A stretch of DNA of 53,324 bases from an uncultured Planctomycetaceae bacterium. Lineage in GTDB: Bacteria > Planctomycetota > Planctomycetia > Planctomycetales > Planctomycetaceae. Position 1 is the first letter of the stretch. Each line of letters opens with the position of its first letter. Position numbers and translations under genes: made by a program. Where the stretch lies: the NCBI GenBank assembly GCA_937916515.1, contig CALFSX010000337.1, forward strand, positions 1 through 53,324, given 5' to 3'. This document shows, piece by piece, positions 1 to 9,287 of this stretch. The notes beneath the pieces are model-generated. The model had not been told where the DNA came from, searched no databases, and saw only the letters and a list, made by a program, of their open reading frames with translations.

Positions 1-21
1 CCCCCAACGACTTATAGAGAT

Positions 22-1029
22 CTACGTGCCATTCGTGACACCGTCTTCACTGCGCATGATGTCGTAGCGACGGCGTTCTACGTTGATGATGGTTCCGGAT
101 TCGGATTCTACAAACCGCCCGCCGGGTGTGGATTTTGGCAGGTCTTCCCAGTTGACGCCGTCTTTGCTGCGTCGACCGTGACTGCCTTTCTGAGCCGTCA
201 GCCAGAATTCGCCCTTCACGAAACTCAGACCTCGCCAGGAATTTCCCCTGCCTTTCAGCCCATGTTCGTGCAGTGTCCAGGTGGCTCCACCATCCGCCGA
301 TCGAGCGACGTGATCTTTGAAGCTGCACAAAAAGATGTTGTTGCCGTAAGCAATCTCTTCCTGTCCTTTCTCCGGCGCGCCGGGGATCAGACTGTGTTTC
401 CAGGTCTGGCAGTTATCGTCGCTATGGAAGACATGCTGGTTATCGCCGACCACGATGAAACGTCCGCCTTCGTAATTTCCGAAACCACTGATCATGTGAT
501 GCGTCTTGCCGCCATTCAGGAGTGTCTGCAGACTGTGGGCCGTCCAGTTAGAGGCGGTTTTGTCTGAACTCGTCATGCCACGCCATTGGTCCGCGCTGGT
601 CAGCAGAATTCCGTTTCCGCCTGCAGCTCCCCAAACACTGCCCAGTTTGGCGGGTTCTTTGTTGAGGTGACCCCAGTGCTCGCCGTCGTCTGAACCAATG
701 TAAACGCCCGGTGTGCCCCAACCGGAAAATACACCGATCACTCCATGTGTGGATGCCATTCCGTAGACGGCGAATGTTCCGTGCCAGCCGCCGTCTTCTG
801 GTGAGTCGGTTCCCAGAAATGTCTGCTTCCAGCTTTTGCCGTCGTCTCGCGATACCAGAATTCGCATTCCCTGTTTGGAACAAACTGCGAATACTGGTTC
901 CTCCATCCGAGGCTTCAAGTTTCCGCCAAACGGAATGTCCTCGCGGACTGCCACATGTTTCTCCTGGCTGTAAGCAGGTGCGACGAGAGCAATCACCGCA
1001 AACGCCAAAAAGAGCAGAGTTCGAAGCAT
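22..1029 (-). CDS. Secreted sialidase-like (BNR/Asp-box) beta-propeller protein
   Basis: The protein has about 335 residues and starts with a clear Sec signal peptide (basic start, hydrophobic core, cleavage near AYSQ). At least five Asp-box motifs of the form S-x-D-x-G-x-x-W follow, for example SRDDGKSW, SDDNCQTW and SADGGATW. Asp boxes mark the blades of sialidase/Vps10-type beta-propellers. No catalytic Arg triad or Tyr/Glu pair of true sialidases can be assigned by eye, so a non-enzymatic or unknown exported propeller is as likely as a glycosidase. The ATG at 1029 was chosen because it begins the signal peptide; a GTG at 1137 would add an unlikely basic leader and overlap the upstream gene. 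It lies 80 bases downstream of the lactonase on the same strand and may be co-transcribed with it. Confidence 0.8.
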   Translation of the reverse strand: MLRTLLFLAFAVIALVAPAYSQEKHVAVREDIPFGGNLKPRMEEPVFAVCSKQGMRILVSRDDGKSWKQTFLGTDSPEDGGWHGTFAVYGMASTHGVIGVFSGWGTPGVYIGSDDGEHWGHLNKEPAKLGSVWGAAGGNGILLTSADQWRGMTSSDKTASNWTAHSLQTLLNGGKTHHMISGFGNYEGGRFIVVGDNQHVFHSDDNCQTWKHSLIPGAPEKGQEEIAYGNNIFLCSFKDHVARSADGGATWTLHEHGLKGRGNSWRGLSFVKGEFWLTAQKGSHGRRSKDGVNWEDLPKSTPGGRFVESESGTIINVERRRYDIMRSEDGVTNGT

Positions 1030-1109
1030 GGGAGCAGTCCGATTCGGAGAGTGTTCTTGTGAGGTACGAAAGACTAAGCAGAAGCGACGGTCTTTATGGC
1101 GAGGCGGCG

Positions 1110-2207
1110 TTATTTGATTGCCATAAATCGCACGCACACGGGATTAGGCACCTTCACGCTGATGCTGGTTGGCGATAGTTCGCCCGTGGTTTGATCGATG
1201 CGAAACACGATCACGTTTCCGCCGGATTGATTGGCCACAAGCATGTACTGTCCGGTGGGTTCAATGGCGAAGTTTCGTGGCGTCTTGACGCCGGTACTCT
1301 GGTGACCAACCGCCGTTAGCTTGCGAGTTTGCTGGTCCAGAGAAAAGATGGCGATCGAGTTGTACGGGTCGCGGTTGGAAACGTAAACGAACCTACCGGA
1401 AGGATGCACGACAGTTTCAGCCGTGCTGCCGCCGTTGCGTTTTACATCTGTGGGTAGCGTCGACAGAACCTGAGTCTGCGTCAGCAAGCCTTTGTCTGCG
1501 TTGTAGTCGCAGGCGATGATTGTGAGGTTGGATTCACCGTTGATATACGCCGTCGTTCCGTCCGGGTGCCACGCGAAATGTCGCGGACCAGATCCTTGGG
1601 GTGTGTCGAATGCTCCATGCGGCGTCAGCGTTCCTTTGTCCGCGTCGAAGGCATAGACGATCACCTTGTCCAGCCCGAGGTCACAGCAAAGTGCAAACTT
1701 ATTGGCGGGATCGACGTGAATGGAATGTCCGTTAATCCGCTTGCCAACATGCTGCTGGAACGACGATGCCTTGTCCAGCGAGCCATCCGCTTTGATCGGA
1801 ATGCAAATGCAGCTACCGCCGGAATAGTTGGCGGCCAGGACATTCTTTCCGGTTGGATCAACAATCAGATGACATGGTGCTCCGCCCTGTGATGGCTGAG
1901 AGTTCAGCACGGTCAGCTTACCTGTGGTGTCATCAATCGCCAGCGCGCTAACCGATGCGTCGCGTTCGTTGACAGCGTATAAAAATTTCCCGTTCGGATG
2001 AAATGCGAGAAACGACGGGCTGCTTGTTTCACCGGCAAGGGTGGGTTCGGACAACGAACCATCTTTCAGGTTCAGTTCGCTTTGATAGATACCCTTGCTG
2101 ACTTCGTCGGTATACGTGCCGAAATAGACGCGAAATTTTTCCTGAGCCTCGGCGGAGGTCAGCATGGCAGCACACAACAAGGCGGCGAGAGAAATTCGAA
2201 AGCTCAT
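1110..2207 (-). CDS. Secreted lactonase, 6-phosphogluconolactonase (YbhE/Pgl) beta-propeller family
   Basis: About 365 residues with a signal peptide (MSFRISLAALLCAAMLTSAEA) and then a seven-bladed propeller typical of the lactonase family. Repeated blade motifs include FHPNGKFLYAVNE, VDPTGKNVLAANY, WHPDGTTAYINGE and VHPSGRFVYVSNRD. Family members related to YbhE hydrolyse 6-phosphogluconolactone in the cytosol. The export signal here argues for another extracytoplasmic lactone substrate or a structural role, as in many planctomycete paralogues. The ATG at 2207 is preceded by an AAAGGAC Shine-Dalgarno-like site about 8 bases upstream, which favours it over an in-frame start further upstream. 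The Asp-box gene follows after an 80-base gap. Confidence 0.85.
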   Translation of the reverse strand: MSFRISLAALLCAAMLTSAEAQEKFRVYFGTYTDEVSKGIYQSELNLKDGSLSEPTLAGETSSPSFLAFHPNGKFLYAVNERDASVSALAIDDTTGKLTVLNSQPSQGGAPCHLIVDPTGKNVLAANYSGGSCICIPIKADGSLDKASSFQQHVGKRINGHSIHVDPANKFALCCDLGLDKVIVYAFDADKGTLTPHGAFDTPQGSGPRHFAWHPDGTTAYINGESNLTIIACDYNADKGLLTQTQVLSTLPTDVKRNGGSTAETVVHPSGRFVYVSNRDPYNSIAIFSLDQQTRKLTAVGHQSTGVKTPRNFAIEPTGQYMLVANQSGGNVIVFRIDQTTGELSPTSISVKVPNPVCVRFMAIK

Positions 2208-2278
2208 AAACTGTCCTTTGGAAATGGCGGGGCATAGGGTCGGTCGGGCCGACAGTATCGGCAAAATCATTCGAAAAA

Positions 2279-2620
2279 TCTAACAAGGGCTTCGCCCTTG
2301 ACCCGGTGGCGTGGTTGTCTGGAAGACATGGAACGTTCGAATCGCCGAGTTGCTCAGTTGTCGCTACGACCAACATGCACGCATCATTTTGAGTAAGACT
2401 TTAACGGGGCCGTGCCAGGTCCGTATCAGCCGCAGGGCGTTAGCCCCGGTTTTCCTCCTGATCCGCAGGAACCGGGGCTAACGTCCTGCGGCTGATGGGG
2501 ATCAACGGAAACTGACCATTCGAGCTACCACTCAGAAATGCGACTACGTCGCTGTGAAAACTTGACTCAACGTGAATATGTTCCCTGCAATAAGTAGTCT
2601 AACAAGGCAGTGCCTCGTTT
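2279..2620 (+). repeat. Dispersed TCTAAC-bounded intergenic repeat, copy 1
   Basis: The stretch begins TCTAACAAGGGCTTCGCCC and continues through conserved blocks (GTGGAACGTTCGAATCGCC-like, then CGCATCATTTTGAGTAAGAC). The same order of blocks occurs near 10231-10350 and, inverted, at 12759-12884. The second half (from about 2520) matches the 104-bp unit found in tandem at 10351-10558, including GCGACTACGTCGCT and CTTGACTCAACGTGAA. It contains no ORF of its own and no transposase. Confidence 0.7.
2425..2496. repeat. Long palindrome (REP-like), copy 1
   Basis: Two 27-base arms (2425-2451 and 2470-2496) pair with a single G/T-type mismatch around an 18-base loop. The core is GCCGCAGGGCGTTAGCCCC. 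A near-identical palindrome lies at 44762-44822 and a half copy at 10178-10231. Transcribed, it would form a very stable hairpin and could act as a terminator or mRNA stabiliser; there is no T-run after it. Confidence 0.75.
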
Positions 2621-2953
2621 TATTTCACGAAACTCGTTCACACTCAGTCAATGTTTCGTAGCGACAACGTAGCGGCTCGGCGATTGGAGAATTCAGCGGG
2701 TTGTGCTCCGTCTCGCTGTGTAGCATCTTGCAATCGTATTTCGTAAGGTCACAAACATGTTCGACGTTGTTTTTTCGACGTTAGCTGGTCCCGTTTGAAG
2801 CAACTTGTCGGTACACTTGAATACGCCTGCCTACTCTTGAACCTTCCTCCTTTGATCCATCTCCGTTCAGGTTACTTGCCCGAAACGGCGAGCGGTCTCC
2901 CTCCCTCCTTCCGTGTCACTGGACGGCTGCCTGTGTCGCGAAGAAAGAACTTC

Positions 2954-4099
2954 ATGATTGTCAAACATTGTCTGACGCCTTGTTTAGTGTTGGTGTTTTC
3001 CGTAAACGCCGTCGCTCAGCTTCCAAAATCAGCGAAGGATGTTCTGCAGCCGTTTGTGGATAAGCACGAACTTGCCGGAGCCGTAGCCCTGGTAGCGAAC
3101 AAAGAAAAGTTTCTTTCCATTGATGCGGTCGGCCTTTCGGATATCGCTGCGAACAAAGCGATGCAGCCGGATGCCGAATTCTGGATCGCGTCGCAGTCAA
3201 AGGGAATGACGGCAACAGCTGTAATGATGCTGGTCGACGAAGGAAAGATTTCGCTGGATGATCCCGTCGAAAAGTATTTGCCGGAATTTCGAGGACAAAT
3301 GGTTGTCGCAGAAAAAGAGGATGACCACGTTCTGCTGAAGAAGCCCGTTCACCCGATCACGATTCGTGAAGTGCTGAGTCACGTCAGCGGATTGCCGTTC
3401 AGGTCGGCGATTGAAGAACCCACATTGGACGGACTTCCATTGGCCGCCGCCGTGCGGAGTTATGCTATGACGCCGCTGCAAACCGAGCCGGGTACGCACT
3501 ATCAGTATTCGAACGCGGGCATCAATACGGCGGCTCGCATTATCGAAGTTGTCACTGGCAAGTCGTACGAAGACTTCATGGACGAACGCTTGTTTCATCC
3601 GCTGGGAATGAAGGACACCACGTTCTGGCCGAACGACGAACAGGTATCTCGCCTGGCAAAGTCTTACCGTCCGAACAAAGACAAAACGGATCTGGAAGAG
3701 TTCGGCCTTGGTCAACTGACAAGCCCGTTAACCAACCACCACAATCGTTTTCCGATGCCCGCCGGAGGATTGTTTTCGACGGCAACCGATACGGCCATCT
3801 TCTGCCAGATGCTTCTGAATGGTGGTGAACTCAACGGCAATCGCTACCTTAGCGAAGCAGCGTTTAGCGAACTCACAAAGAAGCAAACACCAGACGGCGT
3901 GAAGAACGGTTACAGCCTGGGTTTTGCTGTCGGCGATGAATGGTTCGGGCATGGAGGGGCTCACGCCACCAACATGGAAATTCATCTGGGCAAAGGGCTC
4001 GTCACGATTTGGATGGTGCAGCACGGAGGTTATCCCGGCGACGGCGCAAAGGCTCATGGTGAATTCAAGAACTGGGCGTATCAGGCGTTTGGAAAGTAG
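2954..4099 (+). CDS. Secreted beta-lactamase-family serine hydrolase (class C/EstB-like)
   Basis: About 381 residues: a signal peptide at 1-22 (ends VNAVAQ), then a beta-lactamase/transpeptidase-like fold. The catalytic motifs are visible. The SxxK motif is S80-Q-S-K83, the YxN motif is Y185-S-N187, and an HGG triad at 333-335 replaces the KTG box, as in many class C-like esterases and D-aminopeptidases. These enzymes use an acyl-serine intermediate on ester or amide substrates; the real substrate is unknown and antibiotic resistance should not be inferred. The ATG at 2954 was chosen over an in-frame upstream start because the signal peptide begins there. It is monocistronic by context, with repeat-rich gaps on both sides. 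Confidence 0.88.
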   Translation: MIVKHCLTPCLVLVFSVNAVAQLPKSAKDVLQPFVDKHELAGAVALVANKEKFLSIDAVGLSDIAANKAMQPDAEFWIASQSKGMTATAVMMLVDEGKISLDDPVEKYLPEFRGQMVVAEKEDDHVLLKKPVHPITIREVLSHVSGLPFRSAIEEPTLDGLPLAAAVRSYAMTPLQTEPGTHYQYSNAGINTAARIIEVVTGKSYEDFMDERLFHPLGMKDTTFWPNDEQVSRLAKSYRPNKDKTDLEEFGLGQLTSPLTNHHNRFPMPAGGLFSTATDTAIFCQMLLNGGELNGNRYLSEAAFSELTKKQTPDGVKNGYSLGFAVGDEWFGHGGAHATNMEIHLGKGLVTIWMVQHGGYPGDGAKAHGEFKNWAYQAFGK

Positions 4100-4114
4100 A
4101 AACATCGTACGACG

Positions 4115-4147
4115 AACTTCCAGTCCGTCGCTCACGAACTGGAAGTT
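4115..4147. repeat. Inverted repeat of the GGACTGGAAGTCC family
   Basis: Perfect 10-base arms AACTTCCAGT (4115-4124) and ACTGGAAGTT (4138-4147) lie 15 bases after the serine-hydrolase stop codon. Related motifs recur at 4419-4437, 7717-7733 and 30981-31028. It could form a hairpin in the 3' UTR. Confidence 0.6.
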
Positions 4148-4188
4148 TGATTGTTACCCACAAATCGGAAGTGGCAAATCGTGAATTC

Positions 4189-4271
4189 GGGCCAACGGCC
4201 CAGCAATTTACCTAGCCCAGCCAGAAGGGCTGGGTCTATGGTGAAGATACCGTCGAGAGGGCCAACGGCCC
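4189..4271. repeat. Duplicated GGGCCAACGGCCC motif flanking a hairpin
   Basis: The 13-mer GGGCCAACGGCCC occurs at 4189-4201 and 4259-4271, exactly 70 bases apart. Between them lies a GC-rich stem: GCCCAGCC at 4215-4222 pairs with GGCTGGGT at 4228-4235. The 13-mer is itself nearly self-complementary. This looks like a compact repeat cassette rather than a coding sequence. Confidence 0.6.
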
Positions 4272-4418
4272 GGCCGTTTGTTGACCGAGGCCGTGCGTGC
4301 AAGGCCTTTTGGTCTGCAGATTGGCAAACCGTTGCTGCTCTCTGGTATTTCCTGTTTCACCCGCAAACAAAAAGAACCTGCCCCTTTGATGGTCGACACT
4401 CTATCTTTATTGGTAACA

Positions 4419-4437
4419 ACGGACTGGAAGTCCGTTC
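4419..4437. repeat. 19-base palindrome of the GGACTGGAAGTCC family
   Basis: AACGGACT and AGTCCGTT flank a 3-base loop, 27 bases before the PSCyt start codon. It could act as an operator or as part of a dispersed repeat; the family recurs elsewhere in the window. Confidence 0.5.
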
Positions 4438-4463
4438 GCAAATAGCACGCAGAAAGTCAACTT

Positions 4464-7418
4464 ATGACATCAACAGATAGCAGCAAGTTGTTTGAATCGA
4501 CCTGGTCGGCGGCATGCGTTGTCTTTGTGGTAACATTGCTGTCTGCTGGTCAGGCCAGGTCGGAAGACGACAGCTTCTTCGAACAGCAGGTACGTCCGTT
4601 GCTGGAACAGCGCTGTATCAAGTGTCACGGTGGAGTGAAGACCAAGGGCGGGCTGGCTCTGGATAGTCGAATTGGCTGGCAGAAGGGTGGCGAAAACGGC
4701 CCGGCGATTGTACCAGGCAAGCCGGAAGGCAGTTTGCTGATTCAGGCGATCAACTACGATTCGCTGCAGATGCCTCCGGAAGATGCCGGCGGAAAACTGA
4801 GCGGCGCCGAAATCGCAGTGCTCACGAAGTGGGTGCAACAAGGAGCGCATGATCCTCGGGATGGCGTCGCAAAGCTCGGCGGCATGGATGCAGCGGCGGC
4901 GAAGTCGTGGTGGGCCTTTCAGCCGCTGCGCGAACGGGGCGAATCGTCACAGCGACGTATCGATGACTTCATCAACGCGGAACTTACGAAACGATCATTG
5001 CCTGCCACTGGACCGGCCGATCGTCGGACGTTGATTCGTCGAGCCACCTATGACCTGACTGGTTTGCCGCCAACTGCGGAAGAAGTGAATGCGTTTATCG
5101 GGGATACATCGGACGACGCGTTTGCGCAAGTGGTCGACCGCTTGCTGGCGTCGCCGCAATACGGCGTGAAGTGGGGCCGACACTGGCTGGACGTCGTGCG
5201 CTACGCGGACACGGCGGGCGAAAACACCGATCGCCCGCTGCCGCACGCGTGGCGTTATCGCAACTGGGTGATTGATTCGATGAACGCAGACATGCCGTAC
5301 GATCAGTTTGTGCGACTGCAACTGGCTGGCGATATTCTTCAGGCAGACGGATCTACCGAAGACAGTGCAACCGAAGATGGAGTTGTCGCGACGGGCTATC
5401 TGGCGATCGCTCGGCGGTTTGGTCACGACATCGACAAAGACATTCATCTGATGCACGAAGACGTCATCGATAACGTCGGCCGCACTTTCCTGGGGCTCAG
5501 CATCGCGTGTGCTCGGTGCCACGATCACAAATACGATCCCATCACGGCCGCAGACTACTATGCGTTGTACGGAATCTTTAACAGCACGCGATTTGCATTT
5601 CCCGGCTGCGAACCGAAAGGGCAACCGCGAGACCTTGTGCCGCTGTTGACTCAGGCCAGGATTGACAAGCTGATGAACGCGTGGAACGAGCGGAATTCCA
5701 AAGCCGTCGAACTCAAGAAGCAGCGAGAAGAATCGGCCGCCGCGCTCAAGACGCAGGTCAAAGACGCTGCAACGTCGTCTTCACGACTGCTGGCCGAAGC
5801 GACGGTTGCCGAAGGTGCGTCGGTGTCGTTTGCCGAAGCGAAACGTGATTCGCTGGAAGACATCAGCCTGCGAAAGGGCGAATTTCTGCAACTTACGGTG
5901 CTACCAAACGGAAGCCACGGTGCGGACACGACCCTCGTCGAATGGACGATCGCCGAAGTCGGCGGATCGAACCGCACGTGGGACGTAGCCGACTGCATTC
6001 CAGATCTTGTGAAGGGCAATCCCATCCTTTCAGACGACGGTTCTTCGTGGAGCTTCCTTGACGTCACCGACGGCCCGCAGTTTCTGATTGATCGCAGGCC
6101 GGTCGTCGAAGGACTCAGCGACCTGAATGCCTGGAGCTCCGGCGACACGCCATCGGTACTCGTGAATCGTTCGACCGAACCCGCAAACGTCTGGACCACT
6201 TTGCCACCCAATTCTTTCTTTGTGCATCCGGGCGTTAACCGCAACGTGGCTGTCGCGTGGGTTTGCCCGGCGGATATGAAAGTCAAAATCACCGGTCGAG
6301 TCGCGGATGCTCATCCATCCGGCGGTGGTGACGGCATCGCGTTTCGGTCCGAACACATCGCTGCACCGAAGGCTGGTCCAGCGCTGGTGGAACTGGGAGC
6401 GGCTGTCAATTCGCCGGACGTGACCATCGAACCGTCGCCCTTTATCCCTGTCGCTTATGCGGTTGTCGATGGGAACCTTGCGGATGCGGCCGTTCATGTG
6501 CGAGGCAACCCGGAAGAGCCCGGTGATGTTATTCCGCGACGCTGGCTATCAATCTTTGGCGGCGCCGCCGTTGAACAGGGCAGCGGGCGGCGACAGTTGG
6601 CCGGCTGGGTGGTGGATCACCCGCTGGCCGCGCGAGTTATGGTGAATCGCATCTGGCACTGGCATTTCGGCCGCGGGCTGGTTGCGACGCCCAACGACTT
6701 CGGTTCGCGCGGAGCCGCGCCGTCTCATCCGGAACTGCTGGACCATCTGGCGGACGAATTTCAACGAAGCGGGTTTAGTATCAAAGCGATGCACCGGATG
6801 ATCATGAACACGGCCGCCTATCAACGCAGCAGCCAGACTTCCGAAGTTGCAGAAGAAGCCGATCCGGAAAATCAGTTTTTGTCTCACTTTGTTCGTCGCC
6901 GATTGAACGCCGAAGAAATTCGCGACAGCCTGTTGGTCGCGTCGGGGCAGTTGGATTCGGCGCCCGCGGAAGGCCACCCATTTCCACCAGAAGCGTCTTG
7001 GAATTTCACGCAGCACAATCCGTTTAACGCGACTTACGAAACCAACAAACGCAGCGCCTTTCTGATGGTTCAGCGGCAGCGACGAGATCCGTACCTGGCG
7101 TTGTTTGATGGAGCCGACCCCAACGCCAGCACGGCGGTTCGCCAGCAGACAACCGTGCCGACTCAGGCGTTATACTTCATGAATTCGCCGTTCTTTCATC
7201 AGCAAGCAATTGGCTTTGCCCAACGACTGCTGCCACTTGCTGACGATGGTGAAAGAATCAAAACGGCGTTACAACTGTTGTTGCAACGTGAGCCAACAGA
7301 GAACGAGGTGTCTCAGGCAAACGCGTTCCTGGAAAATTACCCCGGCAGCGAGGAAGAGAAATGGGCCGCGTACGCTCGAGTTCTGTTGGCTTCGAATGAA
7401 TTTCTGTTTGTGGATTAA
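4464..7418 (+). CDS. Planctomycete cytochrome protein: PSCyt1 + DUF1549 (PSCyt2) + DUF1553 (PSD1)
   Basis: A 984-residue exported protein. After a hydrophobic signal segment (residues 15-32), a PSCyt1 domain carries a c-type haem site, C51-I-K-C-H55, with a downstream MPP motif typical of the family. The DUF1549 domain follows (about 150-380) and contains a second CxxCH at 349-353 within its conserved CARCHDHKYDP motif. A central beta-rich region spans about 470-690, and the DUF1553 domain fills the C-terminus (about 710-960). This architecture is almost exclusive to Planctomycetes and relatives. Its biochemical role is unproven, but it nearly always sits beside a DUF1501 gene, as here. The start at 4464 gives the signal peptide directly. 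Confidence 0.95.
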   Translation: MTSTDSSKLFESTWSAACVVFVVTLLSAGQARSEDDSFFEQQVRPLLEQRCIKCHGGVKTKGGLALDSRIGWQKGGENGPAIVPGKPEGSLLIQAINYDSLQMPPEDAGGKLSGAEIAVLTKWVQQGAHDPRDGVAKLGGMDAAAAKSWWAFQPLRERGESSQRRIDDFINAELTKRSLPATGPADRRTLIRRATYDLTGLPPTAEEVNAFIGDTSDDAFAQVVDRLLASPQYGVKWGRHWLDVVRYADTAGENTDRPLPHAWRYRNWVIDSMNADMPYDQFVRLQLAGDILQADGSTEDSATEDGVVATGYLAIARRFGHDIDKDIHLMHEDVIDNVGRTFLGLSIACARCHDHKYDPITAADYYALYGIFNSTRFAFPGCEPKGQPRDLVPLLTQARIDKLMNAWNERNSKAVELKKQREESAAALKTQVKDAATSSSRLLAEATVAEGASVSFAEAKRDSLEDISLRKGEFLQLTVLPNGSHGADTTLVEWTIAEVGGSNRTWDVADCIPDLVKGNPILSDDGSSWSFLDVTDGPQFLIDRRPVVEGLSDLNAWSSGDTPSVLVNRSTEPANVWTTLPPNSFFVHPGVNRNVAVAWVCPADMKVKITGRVADAHPSGGGDGIAFRSEHIAAPKAGPALVELGAAVNSPDVTIEPSPFIPVAYAVVDGNLADAAVHVRGNPEEPGDVIPRRWLSIFGGAAVEQGSGRRQLAGWVVDHPLAARVMVNRIWHWHFGRGLVATPNDFGSRGAAPSHPELLDHLADEFQRSGFSIKAMHRMIMNTAAYQRSSQTSEVAEEADPENQFLSHFVRRRLNAEEIRDSLLVASGQLDSAPAEGHPFPPEASWNFTQHNPFNATYETNKRSAFLMVQRQRRDPYLALFDGADPNASTAVRQQTTVPTQALYFMNSPFFHQQAIGFAQRLLPLADDGERIKTALQLLLQREPTENEVSQANAFLENYPGSEEEKWAAYARVLLASNEFLFVD

Positions 7419-7754
7419 GGAGCAGTTTCGAAATAACTTGTTGATTCGATCAGAAACGGCGTCTGGGCCAGCAGAGTCTGTCGCTATTCACCAGGATTTG
7501 GCAGCACCAGCAAATGAGTTGGTAATTCGTGTTTGCGGGGCAAAGACATGACCGACGTGCCGAAAACACACTCAGCTATCCGAGCCAAACTATTGAAGGC
7601 AATCATCTTTCCAAACATCCTTCGCAGGAAATCTCATTCAGGATTTTAATTCGGGACAATTCCTAAGCTAAGGAACTCGTACAACTGACTCCCAGTCCAG
7701 CCACAAAATGAAACCACGGGCTAGAAGTCCGTCCTGCGAGAAGCACTTCTAAAC
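7419..7754. other. Gene-free stretch
   Basis: 336 bases between the PSCyt and DUF1501 genes. Apart from a degenerate GGACTGGAAGTCC-type motif at about 7717-7733, no structure or gene is seen. The gap is long for this normally tight gene pair, so an independent promoter for the DUF1501 gene is possible. Confidence 0.5.
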
Positions 7755-9152
7755 ATGACAACACCGCGTCACAACTTAAATCGCCGTTCACTACTGCGGT
7801 CATCCGTCGCTGGATCGATGCTGTTGCCGGGCATCATGCAGCAACTACTGGCCGATGGTGACAATGCGCTGACAGAACACCAGACTCACTTCGCCCCGAA
7901 GGCCAGGCGAGTCATCTTTTTGTTTATGACGGGCGGCGTTTCGCACGTTGACACGTGGGATCCGAAACCAGCGTTGACTCGCGATCACGGCAAGGAAATC
8001 AAGGCCGATCATCCGGAAATCAAAGACCGACCGGGCTACGAAAAGATCTACCTGAAACGACCGCAGTGGGAATTCACTTCGCACGGTCGTTGCGGCACCG
8101 AAGTCAGCACGCTGTTTCCTGAAACGGCAAAGTGCGTCGACGACATCGCGGTCATCCGTTCGATGCACACGTCGCATTCGAATCATTACAACGCGACGCT
8201 GGGGATGCACACCGGTTCGTTTTCGTTTGCTCGACCAAGTCTGGGTTCGTGGGTGACCTACGGCATGGGCACGATGAACCGCAACCTGCCCGGTTTTGTG
8301 GTGATCGCTCCCCAACAAACGTACGCGGGCACTCAGGTGTACGCCAGCGACTTTCTGCCCGGAGCGTATCAGGGAACGCTGGTTGTTCCGGGACAAACTC
8401 CGGTCGAAAATGTTGCGGCTCGCATTCCGACGGATCGTCAGCAACTGGAACTTGCCGCTCTGAACGCAATGAACGCACAACATCTGAAATCGCGAGCCAA
8501 CGATGCTATGCTGACGGCTCGGATGAAGTCGTTCGAAACCGCGTTCGGCATGCAGATGGCGGTTCCGGATGCCTTCGATTTTTCGCAGGAGAAGGATGAC
8601 ACTTTGGCCAGCTACGGCCTGCAGCGAAATCAGACCACTGGCTTCGGTTGGCAGTGCCTGGCGGCCAGAAGGCTGGTTGAACGCGGCGTTCGTTTTGTGG
8701 AATTGATCGACACCGGTTCGTCGGGCAACTGGGATGCTCACGGAGACATGATGTCGCACGTCGGGCTGGCGAAGAACGTCGACCTGCCGATTGCCGGTCT
8801 GTTGCAGGACCTGAAACGCAGCGGGCTATTGGATGACACGCTGGTTGTGTGGACGACGGAATTCGGCCGCACTCCGTTCAACAATACGGCCGACGCCAAG
8901 GGCCGAGAACATCATCCGTGGGCGTTTAGTTCGTGGCTGGCGGGCGCCGGAGTCAAACCGGGCATTGTCCACGGAGCCACCGACGAACACGGCTTGAGGG
9001 CCGTCGAAAAACCGGTTCACGTGAACGACTTCCACGCCACGATTTTGCACCTGATGGGATTCGACCACGAACGCCTGACGTATCGTCATGCGGGGCGAGA
9101 TTATCGGCTGACAGATGTGGCAGGAAACGTGGTGCGTGATGTGTTGTCATAA
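7755..9152 (+). CDS. Tat-exported DUF1501 (sulfatase-fold) protein
   Basis: 465 residues. A twin-arginine signal is visible at the N-terminus (NRR at residues 9-11, then SLLRSSVAGSMLLPG). The DUF1501 body has characteristic blocks: FLFMTGGVSHVDTWDPKP, SNHYNATLGMHTG, WDAHGDM and WTTEFGRTP. DUF1501 belongs to the alkaline phosphatase/sulfatase superfamily fold but lacks the CxPxR formylglycine motif, so it is not an ordinary sulfatase. In planctomycetes it is the standard partner of PSCyt/DUF1553 proteins, as here. The pair is probably functionally linked at the cell envelope; the reaction is unknown. Confidence 0.93.
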   Translation: MTTPRHNLNRRSLLRSSVAGSMLLPGIMQQLLADGDNALTEHQTHFAPKARRVIFLFMTGGVSHVDTWDPKPALTRDHGKEIKADHPEIKDRPGYEKIYLKRPQWEFTSHGRCGTEVSTLFPETAKCVDDIAVIRSMHTSHSNHYNATLGMHTGSFSFARPSLGSWVTYGMGTMNRNLPGFVVIAPQQTYAGTQVYASDFLPGAYQGTLVVPGQTPVENVAARIPTDRQQLELAALNAMNAQHLKSRANDAMLTARMKSFETAFGMQMAVPDAFDFSQEKDDTLASYGLQRNQTTGFGWQCLAARRLVERGVRFVELIDTGSSGNWDAHGDMMSHVGLAKNVDLPIAGLLQDLKRSGLLDDTLVVWTTEFGRTPFNNTADAKGREHHPWAFSSWLAGAGVKPGIVHGATDEHGLRAVEKPVHVNDFHATILHLMGFDHERLTYRHAGRDYRLTDVAGNVVRDVLS

Positions 9153-9287
9153 CACGTTGATCGAACTCGTGCACCCTACGACAAAGGGGGCGCACGACTC
9201 GGTTTGTTTGCTGCGAGGCTTACGTTATTGTGGGCGGCAAACGATGAAACAAACACTGGCGAACCGTCTGTTGTACAAGGAAATCTT

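Larger units (their letters stand above)
2208..2953. other. Gene-free stretch rich in dispersed repeats
   Basis: No convincing gene is present between the divergent lactonase and serine-hydrolase genes. The stretch holds a TCTAAC-bounded dispersed repeat, a long perfect-type palindrome and one diverged copy of the 104-bp unit that is duplicated near 10.4 kb. The remaining 300 bases before the hydrolase must carry its promoter, but no convincing -35/-10 pair was recognised. Confidence 0.6.
4100..4463. other. Gene-free stretch with several short palindromes
   Basis: It holds three distinct inverted-repeat signals (listed separately) between the serine hydrolase and the PSCyt gene. No coding potential supported by a start site or by similarity was seen. 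Confidence 0.55.

Noticed and set aside
7845-8759. 304-residue open frame on the minus strand opposite the DUF1501 gene
   Set aside because: It is a codon-bias shadow of a well-supported gene: low-complexity Arg/His/Val composition, no start-site support and no recognisable domain.
7755-9152. Active formylglycine sulfatase in the DUF1501 gene
   Set aside because: No CxPxR motif is present; only the superfamily fold is shared.
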